A DNA stretch of 11,458 nt, from positions 1 through 11,458 of the forward strand of contig CATYEP010000051.1 in NCBI GenBank assembly GCA_958405585.1. The letters are read 5' to 3'. Below the pieces are notes generated by a model. The model saw only the letters and a list, made by a program, of their open reading frames with translations, did not search any database and was not told where the DNA came from. The DNA is from an uncultured Eubacteriales bacterium. GTDB lineage: Bacteria; Bacillota; Clostridia; Christensenellales; Borkfalkiaceae. The translations under genes were made by a program, and so were the position numbers. The first letter of the stretch is position 1, and each line of letters begins with the position of its first letter. Of the stretch, positions 6,928 to 11,458 are shown one piece after another.

Positions 6928-7968
6928 GTGAAGATCTGTAAAAATTGCGGAAGGGAAACGGATGATTCGAAAGTCCGCTGCCCGCATTGCGGTTATCTCT
7001 TTGAAGAAGACCTGGATAGCGTGCTGAGTAAAATGAAAAACAATCTCAATGCGTATAAAAACGAGATCGCAACGTCTCAGCCTGTACAGACTCCGTCGCA
7101 GACAGCCGAGACAGAGGGCGTACATACGGAGCAGAGACGGGCGGACTCGACGAAAGAGCGTTTTGAACTTTTATCGGAGGTAGCGCAGCTGAAAGGCGAG
7201 CTGAAAGCTCTGCACGGCGAAATCGACCGTATGCAGGCGGCGCGCGTGCAGCAGTACGGAATGACGCCGCAAACGCAGCAACCGGCCCAGCAGCCGGTTC
7301 AGGCAGTGCAGCCTGCTGTGATCTACGCGGCTCCGTATGCGGCTCCGGCAACGGCGGGGGCGGCTTATACAGGTGCGCCTGCAGTGCCCGGTGCGAATGC
7401 AAACGTACAGTCGGCAAAGAAAGCAAAGAGCAAGCGCAGTGTGAACCGGATCGTGATATCTGTTTTTGCTCTGATTCTGCTCGGCATGAGTATCGGAATG
7501 TTTTTTGTCGCGTGGGTCGGCGGAACTTATTCGTTTACGGGGTTTGACGCGGTGAAGCATTTGTTCGAATCGTTGGTCAACAAAGGTTCGAATGCGGCGT
7601 TCCTCGGCTTTTTGGACAATGTCGTGCGGACGCATTCATTTGCCGGAAACGAGACCATATCTTCGATTTGTCTCAATATCTGTTATTATGTTTTGTTGTA
7701 CGGAATCCCGCTGTACTTTTTGTTGTTGGTGTTGGATTTCCCGCTTTTGTTCAGCCTGTTCGGGCGTGTCCGTTGCAAGGGCTGGCACAGATTTGTTACC
7801 TGGTTTGCTTTTATTGTGGCGCTCCTGATCTTCGGAGTGCTTTGCTGGGTAGGGCAATTCAGTGCTCTGACCAAATTGTTCTTAGTCGGAGCCGGCGCGA
7901 ATTTTGTGCGCGGCATATTCCTGGCGTTTTACAAGGGTAAGGAAAAATACAGCGGTGGGTTGCAATAA
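6928..7968 (+). CDS. Zinc-ribbon, coiled-coil, multi-TM membrane protein of unknown function
   Basis: 346 residues from a GTG start; AGGGAG at 6915-6920 lies 7 bases upstream and the frame has no better start. Domains in order are as follows. Residues 4-21 form a zinc-ribbon with C4-x2-C7 and C18-x2-C21 ('CKNCG', 'CPHCG'). Residues 24-105 are charged and helical, including a likely coiled coil at 73-106 ('LLSEVAQLKGELKALHGEID'). Residues 107-165 are a low-complexity Gln/Pro/Ala/Tyr-rich linker. A basic patch at 163-174 ('KKAKSKRSVNR') precedes the first membrane helix (about 174-197). Three further hydrophobic segments follow at about 245-270, 285-305 and 310-328. The basic patch suggests the N-terminal two thirds is cytosolic. 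Short N-terminal zinc-ribbon domains on membrane proteins are common in Bacillota, but the architecture points to no specific reaction. It is the first gene of a pair with the CvpA-like gene 42 bases downstream and is driven by a perfect consensus promoter. Function is not assigned. Confidence 0.88.
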   Translation: MKICKNCGRETDDSKVRCPHCGYLFEEDLDSVLSKMKNNLNAYKNEIATSQPVQTPSQTAETEGVHTEQRRADSTKERFELLSEVAQLKGELKALHGEIDRMQAARVQQYGMTPQTQQPAQQPVQAVQPAVIYAAPYAAPATAGAAYTGAPAVPGANANVQSAKKAKSKRSVNRIVISVFALILLGMSIGMFFVAWVGGTYSFTGFDAVKHLFESLVNKGSNAAFLGFLDNVVRTHSFAGNETISSICLNICYYVLLYGIPLYFLLLVLDFPLLFSLFGRVRCKGWHRFVTWFAFIVALLIFGVLCWVGQFSALTKLFLVGAGANFVRGIFLAFYKGKEKYSGGLQ

Positions 7969-8010
7969 TATCAGGCATGAATCGGCGGGCCGGCTGCATT
8001 GGAGAGAAAT

Positions 8011-8607
8011 ATGAGTATAGTGATCGATGTTATTTTTGTATTGTTTCTGGCGCTGATGTTTTTTTTCGGATACCGGAAAGGTTTTCTGAATAAGGCTTGG
8101 TGGCTGGTAGATATAGCGTTGACGGTGGGGGTATGTATATTGCTTTTGCCGACGCTGAACAATTCTTTGACGAATGCGGGGCTTTTGGCAAAGCTGGAAA
8201 GTTTGTTTGCATCTGTGATCGGGGAAAATTCGCCTGTAAAGTTGGACGCGGCGGAAGCGGCTTCGGTTGTGCAGACCGTGATCATCTGTATCGGGCTTGG
8301 GATCATCGTGATCATTGTAATGGCGATCGTGAAAGTTCTCCTCAAAGGATTGCGTAAATATGTTGTGTTTAAGATCATAGACGGAGTTTTGGGCGGTGTG
8401 TATTCAATCGTGATCACGGCGGCGGTTTTAATGGTGATCGGTGTGCTTGTGGGTACATTTGTTCCTTATTTCGGACCCGTTTCCTCTGCGTCGGACGTAT
8501 GTTCGGAATGCTTTTTATTCAAATACATTTTCGGCGCAAATCCCTTCCAGGAATTTGTCGACGGAAAATTTCCGCTCGGAAGTTGGGTCGCACAATTATT
8601 TAAGTAA
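8011..8607 (+). CDS. CvpA-like integral membrane protein
   Basis: 198 residues with four predicted membrane helices (about residues 4-20, 29-48, 88-110 and 124-150). The order of elements resembles the CvpA/colicin V production family. An N-terminal 'VIDVIFVLFLALMFFFGYRKGF' segment (compare D-hydrophobic-GxxxGF) is followed by a variable extracytoplasmic-type loop and then 'FKIIDGVLGGVYSIVI', matching the family's (L/I)xxxxGxxxG(L/V) block. CvpA proteins are needed for colicin V export in E. coli and are otherwise poorly understood; the role here is unknown. The C-terminal tail of about 48 residues contains two cysteines ('DVCSECFLF') forming a CxxC. The start ATG at 8011 follows GGAG at 8001-8004; a TTG four codons earlier is rejected. 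It forms an apparent two-gene unit with the zinc-ribbon membrane protein and ends at a strong terminator. Confidence 0.8.
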   Translation: MSIVIDVIFVLFLALMFFFGYRKGFLNKAWWLVDIALTVGVCILLLPTLNNSLTNAGLLAKLESLFASVIGENSPVKLDAAEAASVVQTVIICIGLGIIVIIVMAIVKVLLKGLRKYVVFKIIDGVLGGVYSIVITAAVLMVIGVLVGTFVPYFGPVSSASDVCSECFLFKYIFGANPFQEFVDGKFPLGSWVAQLFK

Positions 8608-8613
8608 AAAACG

Positions 8614-8644
8614 GCATCCTGTTTTTAAGCAGGATGCTTTTTTT
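8614..8644 (+). terminator. Strong terminator of the zinc-ribbon/CvpA operon
   Basis: GCATCCTG (8614-8621) pairs perfectly with CAGGATGC (8630-8637) around an 8-base loop and is followed by seven T (8638-8644). It begins six bases after the CvpA-like stop codon. Confidence 0.92.
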
Positions 8645-8654
8645 ATGAAAATGC

Positions 8655-8696
8655 AAAGGGAGCTGCTCGCAAAATCAATTGCGAGCAGCTCCCTTT
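8655..8696. repeat. 18-bp perfect inverted repeat with 6-base loop
   Basis: Arms 8655-8672 and 8679-8696 are exact reverse complements, with core GGGAGCTGCTCGCAA and loop AATCAA. It follows the operon terminator by 10 bases. The T-tract after it is short (TTT then ATTG), so it is not an obvious intrinsic terminator on the + strand. It could be a backup terminator, a mobile miniature repeat or part of a small RNA. It lies in the gene-free stretch 8608-8976, whose remaining bases are very AT-rich. Apart from the promoter and hairpins annotated here I see no feature in that stretch. Confidence 0.85.
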
Positions 8697-8870
8697 ATTG
8701 CAATGCAAGATACAAAATCTAAAATTGGGTCAGAACTTGCACAGCGGGGTTGAATGTCGAATCCTTTTTTATTTTGTGGGGGTACAGGCTTGCGCGTTTT
8801 TTATACGAAGAAAAGATCTGTCATTTTTTTAAATATTTTTAACATATATATTGCATTTTGAATTTTAAAG

Positions 8871-8879
8871 TGATATAAT
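8871..8879 (+). promoter_or_regulatory. Extended -10 promoter for the pilin-GLUG gene
   Basis: TGATATAAT at 8871-8879 is an extended -10 (TG, one base, perfect TATAAT). The matching -35 position holds TTGCAT (8851-8856, 17-base spacer), which is weak, as is common for extended -10 promoters. The predicted start near 8886 would leave a leader of about 90 bases that contains the interlocking hairpins at 8892-8934. Confidence 0.6.
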
Positions 8880-8891
8880 AAAAACAATCAT

Positions 8892-8934
8892 AAAAAGTAC
8901 AGTCGGCTGTACTTTTTGCATATGCAAAAAGTAC
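8892..8934 (+). promoter_or_regulatory. Interlocking mutually exclusive hairpins in the pilin-GLUG leader (attenuator-like)
   Basis: Three arms share the AAAAAGTAC core. Arm 1 (8892-8902) pairs perfectly over 11 bp with arm 2 (8907-8917), loop TCGG. The T-run at 8913-8917 makes this look like an intrinsic terminator in the leader. Arm 2 also lies inside a perfect 26-base palindrome (8909-8934) in which GTACTTTTTGCAT pairs with the following 13 bases. Formation of 1:2 excludes the palindrome fold. This is the geometry of a terminator/antiterminator switch. Because the palindrome has no loop, it may instead be a DNA operator. No known riboswitch fold was recognised. Confidence 0.6.
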
Positions 8935-8976
8935 TTATCTTATGTTTGCAGGGCGGTACGGGAAAGGAGGAAACGG

Positions 8977-10479
8977 ATGGGTAAAAAACTCAAGCGCGCA
9001 TTTACGATCACGGAGCTTGTCATCGTAATAGCAGTTATAGCGATTTTGGCGGCGGTATTGATTCCTACGTTTACATCGCTGATCAACAGGACAAACGAAT
9101 CGGCGGATATGCAGGCGGTCAAGAATATGAATACGGCTCTGATGAATGAAGAGCTTTTGACGGGAGAAAAGCCTCGGAATCTTACGGAGGTGCACGAAAT
9201 ACTGAGCGAGGCAGGGTATGATTCGGACGGATATCATCCCATTTCAAAGGGGTATGCGTTTTATTGGGATGCGGATCTGAACTGTATTCTGCTTGTGGAT
9301 GCGGAATCAAAAGTAGTTTATCCGGAAGAATATGTCAACTCGGGAGATGATTATGCGGATAATGATACGCGCCGTTATAATCTCGAGAATGGTTTTACGG
9401 AGGCTGATAACGCATTATTGGATGTAGTGAGCGCAGGGGGAACTTTATCGGTCGGTACGGAAGCAGAGCAGGTAGATATTGCAGATATTTTCCGTATTTC
9501 GGCGCATTCGGGAGAGACTTTTGCGGGGGCAACCATTCAATTGGCGACGGATATCGATTTAGCGGAAGATCAGGTTCAGACGGTTCTGTCCGAGCCGTTG
9601 AAAGAATTTAAGGGTACGCTGGATGGAAACAATAAGACGATCACAGGGTTTACGATCCAGCCGAAGCACGGTAAAGACGGAAACGGGTATCTGTATTCGG
9701 ATATGTATGATGTCGAACTGGGCGTACAGAAGAGCAAATACGGGGTTGGAATCATTGATTATCTTGGAGAAGGCGGTGTAGTCAAAAATCTCAACGTTGT
9801 TTACAATGATCCGGTTCAGCCTGCCGATCCCGGTAACAGATATACATATTTTGGTGGGATCGTGGGATTCCTGAACGGTGGAACGATTGAAAATTGTACG
9901 GTTTCGGGGTCGATCTGTCAGTACAACCGTGTGGGAGGAATAGTCGGCACGGCGCTTGCGGGTACGATCAAAGATTGTACGGTTACGGCAAATATTACTT
10001 CTTATTGTTTTACGGAAGCTAATTATGCGTATTCTTATGCGGGAGGCATTGTAGCGTACGTGGGCAATGTAGCAAAGGCGACCAATGATGTTTTAAATAT
10101 AACAGGTTGCAACGTAGGGCCTGTTAACGGGACGATCAGCATCACTGCGAATAGTTATGTTGCGGGCGGAATTGTCGGTTGGAAAGCGGCGGGTACGGAG
10201 GTGACCGTTTCCGAATGTGCTTTGCAAAATGTCAATGTTGTTTCGGTGAGTGTTAATGGGCATGGCTCGTGGGGCGTCGGATTGGTCTTCGGATTGATCG
10301 GCGGAACGGGAGATGTTGCGATTTCGGACATATTATTGGTCGGTGAAAATATTTCCGTCAAAAAGAACAATCAGGAAATTCAAGACGGGGATTTAATGCG
10401 GGATGACGTATGTCTTCTTGAAATTATAGCGGCAGATTTCGGCACTTTGACGTATGACGGAGAGGTAATAACCGCTTAA
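8977..10479 (+). CDS. Prepilin-like N-terminus fused to GLUG-repeat surface domain
   Basis: 500 residues; the start ATG is 6 bases after AAAGGAGG (8963-8970). The N-terminus 'KKLKRAFTITELVIVIAVIAIL' is a class III signal: basic leader, cleavage expected between A8 and F9, Glu at +5 (E13), then a hydrophobic helix to about residue 31. The -1 residue is Ala instead of the usual Gly, which prepilin peptidases often tolerate. Residues 40-110 resemble the minor-pilin head linker seen in Bacillota. Residues about 160-220 contain 'GATIQLATDIDL' and 'FKGTLDGNNKTITGFTI', typical of beta-helix surface proteins. From about residue 290 come GLUG-type repeats ('YFGGIVGFLNGGTIENCTVSGS', 'VGGIVGTALAGTIKDCTV', 'YAGGIVAYVG', 'VAGGIVGWKAAG', 'VGLVFGLIGG'), extending to about 450. 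GLUG motifs are found in bacterial surface and IgA-peptidase-like proteins. It is probably an exported cell-surface or pilus-tip protein. No pilus assembly ATPase, prepilin peptidase or sortase signal is in the window. It is monocistronic between its own promoter and a terminator. Confidence 0.88.
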   Translation: MGKKLKRAFTITELVIVIAVIAILAAVLIPTFTSLINRTNESADMQAVKNMNTALMNEELLTGEKPRNLTEVHEILSEAGYDSDGYHPISKGYAFYWDADLNCILLVDAESKVVYPEEYVNSGDDYADNDTRRYNLENGFTEADNALLDVVSAGGTLSVGTEAEQVDIADIFRISAHSGETFAGATIQLATDIDLAEDQVQTVLSEPLKEFKGTLDGNNKTITGFTIQPKHGKDGNGYLYSDMYDVELGVQKSKYGVGIIDYLGEGGVVKNLNVVYNDPVQPADPGNRYTYFGGIVGFLNGGTIENCTVSGSICQYNRVGGIVGTALAGTIKDCTVTANITSYCFTEANYAYSYAGGIVAYVGNVAKATNDVLNITGCNVGPVNGTISITANSYVAGGIVGWKAAGTEVTVSECALQNVNVVSVSVNGHGSWGVGLVFGLIGGTGDVAISDILLVGENISVKKNNQEIQDGDLMRDDVCLLEIIAADFGTLTYDGEVITA

Positions 10480-10499
10480 TAACGAATTTTGGTACAAAA

Positions 10500-10544
10500 A
10501 ACCCGTTTGCGCAAATAATAATTGCGCAAACGGGTTATTTTTTT
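10500..10544 (+). terminator. Strong terminator after the pilin-GLUG gene
   Basis: A perfect 15-bp stem (10500-10514 with 10522-10536; arm AACCCGTTTGCGCAA, loop ATAATAA) is followed by A and seven T (10538-10544). It begins 21 bases after the stop codon. An A-run before the left arm would let it work on the minus strand too. Confidence 0.95.
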
Positions 10545-10613
10545 GCAAAAATAAAAAAGTCTGTATAAAGCGGGGAGAGATCGTCCATACTGTAGTACGT
10601 AAGGAGGATTGCC

Positions 10614-11201
10614 ATGCAGTTCAAAAAGACAAAAACGTACACCAATCTTGCCCGTTCGTTTGCGGGTGAAAGCCAGGCGGGGATGCGTTATCAGCTGATC
10701 GCAAAACTTGCGATCGCGGAAGAATATCCCGTGCTTGCGGATGTAGTCCGCACGATCGCGAAGAATGAGACTTATCATGCCAAAACTTTTTACGATACGC
10801 TCATACAGAAGGCGGGAAACAGCGCGAACATCGAATTGAATGCGGGTTATCCTTTTCAATTCGGAACCCTGGCGGAGAATCTGGAATTTGCGGCGCACGG
10901 AGAGAAATCGGAACATGACGAAATCTATCCGACCTTTGCGAAGGAAGCGCGCGAAGAAGGGTTCGACGACATAGCCGATCTTTACGAGCGCGTTGCAGGC
11001 GTGGAGCGGGATCATGAAATCGTCTTCCGATATCTTGCGAATGCGATCAAGGACGGCGTATTGTACAAACGGAACAAGCCTACGCTGTGGGTGTGCAGCG
11101 AATGCGGATACCGCGCGACGACGAAAGAAGCGTGGAAGATTTGCCCGTTGTGCAAAGCGAAACAGGGTTATGTTGAAATTCCCTTACCTTTTGATGAATA
11201 A
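10614..11201 (+). CDS. Rubrerythrin
   Basis: Cytosolic non-haem di-iron peroxidase that reduces H2O2 with electrons passed through its own rubredoxin-like centre, a main peroxide defence of anaerobes. 195 residues, the usual size. The N-terminal ferritin-like four-helix bundle (about 1-147) shows the di-iron ligands: E19 in 'FAGESQAGMRY', E52xxH55 ('ETYH'), E97 and E100 ('HGEKSEHDEIYP'), E125 ('LYERVAGV') and an ExxH at E131-H134. The C-terminal rubredoxin-type iron site is C161-x2-C164 and C177-x2-C180 ('CSECG', 'CPLC'), the 12-residue spacing typical of rubrerythrin. The start ATG follows AAGGAGG (10601-10607) by 6 bases. A TATAAA at 10564-10569 may be its -10 box, without a good -35. It is followed 13 bases downstream by the QN-repeat gene, so the two are probably one operon. 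I did not find a convincing PerR-type operator. Confidence 0.97.
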   Translation: MQFKKTKTYTNLARSFAGESQAGMRYQLIAKLAIAEEYPVLADVVRTIAKNETYHAKTFYDTLIQKAGNSANIELNAGYPFQFGTLAENLEFAAHGEKSEHDEIYPTFAKEAREEGFDDIADLYERVAGVERDHEIVFRYLANAIKDGVLYKRNKPTLWVCSECGYRATTKEAWKICPLCKAKQGYVEIPLPFDE

Positions 11202-11214
11202 AAGGAGTAAAAAC

Positions 11215-11418
11215 ATGAAAAACAACAAAGAACAGAACATGCAGAACGCGCAGAACGCGCAGAACACGCAGAATACGCAGAGCAAACAGAGCAGCAAGTC
11301 TGCACAGAACACACAGAACACGCAAAATGCGCAGAATGTGCAGAACAAACAGAACAGCAAGTCTGCGCAGAACAAGACGACCGGCAAAGCAAGCAAGGCG
11401 TGCAAATCATGCAAGTAA
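11215..11418 (+). CDS. Small Gln/Asn-repeat protein with C-terminal CxxC, coupled to rubrerythrin
   Basis: 67 residues. AAAGGAG (11201-11207) lies 7 bases before the ATG and overlaps the rubrerythrin stop codon, giving a 13-base gap. The protein is almost wholly low complexity: repeated Gln-Asn-Ala/Thr tripeptides with two copies of a longer block, 'SKQSSKSAQN' and 'NKQNSKSAQN'. It ends in a Lys-rich 'GKASKACKSCK' with C63 and C66. No hydrophobic segment or signal peptide is seen, so it should be soluble and disordered. At DNA level it consists of near-perfect 9-bp units (CAGAACRCG-like) in a 63-bp higher-order repeat. I do not recognise the family. The Q/N/A/S-rich composition resembles gamma-type small acid-soluble spore proteins, but those lack a terminal CxxC and the likeness may only be compositional. 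The good ribosome binding site and operon position suggest it is expressed; function is unassigned. Confidence 0.7.
   Translation: MKNNKEQNMQNAQNAQNTQNTQSKQSSKSAQNTQNTQNAQNVQNKQNSKSAQNKTTGKASKACKSCK
11279..11373 (+). repeat. Direct repeats within the QN-rich gene
   Basis: Two 30-base segments (11281-11310 and 11344-11373) match at 27 of 30 positions, 63 bases apart. They sit among tandem 9-bp units coding for Gln-Asn-X. Such arrays expand and contract by slippage or recombination, so length may vary between strains. Confidence 0.75.
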
Positions 11419-11458
11419 AGAAGAAAAAGAAGTCGACCATGCGTTCGGCGTATGACAG
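11409..11458 (+). CDS. Possible start of a Lys-rich gene, truncated by window end
   Basis: An ATG at 11409 opens a frame that overlaps the last 10 bases of the QN-repeat gene and stays open to the window edge (start MQVKKKKKSTMRSAYD). An alternative in-frame ATG is at 11439. The overlap would fit translational coupling, and AAGGCG at 11396-11401 is a possible but weak ribosome binding site. Only 16 codons are visible, so this is tentative. Confidence 0.3.
   Translation, partial: MQVKKKKKSTMRSAYD

Noticed and set aside
11168..11440. Cys/Ser-rich minus-strand open frames over the QN-repeat gene
   Set aside because: They are the repeat array read backwards, with no ribosome binding site, while the + frame has one and ends at a sensible stop.

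Overview
The window looks like a chromosomal segment of an anaerobic, low- to mid-GC member of the Bacillota, most likely a Clostridia-like gut or sediment lineage. This rests on sigma-A type promoters (one is a perfect TTGACA-17-TATAAT), strong AGGAGG-type ribosome binding sites, intrinsic hairpin plus T-run terminators, a single-chain alpha2 glycyl-tRNA synthetase, formate-tetrahydrofolate ligase and rubrerythrin. No rRNA, tRNA, CRISPR array or intact insertion sequence was recognised. The taxonomic assignment is inference.

Left end (1-415): a decayed tail of an Rhs/YD-repeat protein on the + strand, with an in-frame TGA inside the conserved Rhs core-end motif. It runs into a very strong hairpin that serves as the terminator of the gene facing it. 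Minus-strand block (416-2746): a PAP2-family membrane phosphatase followed by glyS. glyS has its own near-consensus promoter in the gap, with a leader too short for a T-box. A divergent promoter region (about 2820-2890) separates this block from the rest, which is all on the + strand.

Plus-strand housekeeping block (2893-6748): a 99-residue orphan protein whose best promoter predicts an almost leaderless mRNA, then fhs (one-carbon metabolism) and glnS (direct glutaminyl-tRNA charging). glnS ends at a GC-rich hairpin. Next comes a membrane-protein pair (6928-8607) behind the perfect consensus promoter: a zinc-ribbon/coiled-coil/multi-TM protein and a CvpA-like protein, closed by a strong terminator.

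Accessory-looking right part (8608-11458): a 369-base AT-rich gene-free stretch holds an 18-bp perfect inverted repeat. It also holds, just 5' of the next gene, three interlocking repeat arms that can fold into two mutually exclusive hairpins. These precede a secreted-type protein with a type IV prepilin N-terminus fused to a GLUG-repeat body. After a 15-bp terminator come rubrerythrin (peroxide defence) and, 13 bases downstream, a 67-residue protein made of Gln-Asn-X tripeptides ending in a Cys-x-x-Cys motif. The start of a Lys-rich reading frame may overlap its end and run off the window.

The most unusual elements are the interlocking hairpins before the pilin-GLUG gene, the pilin-GLUG protein itself, the QN-repeat protein coupled to rubrerythrin, and the zinc-ribbon/CvpA membrane pair. 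None can be claimed as a new system from sequence alone.
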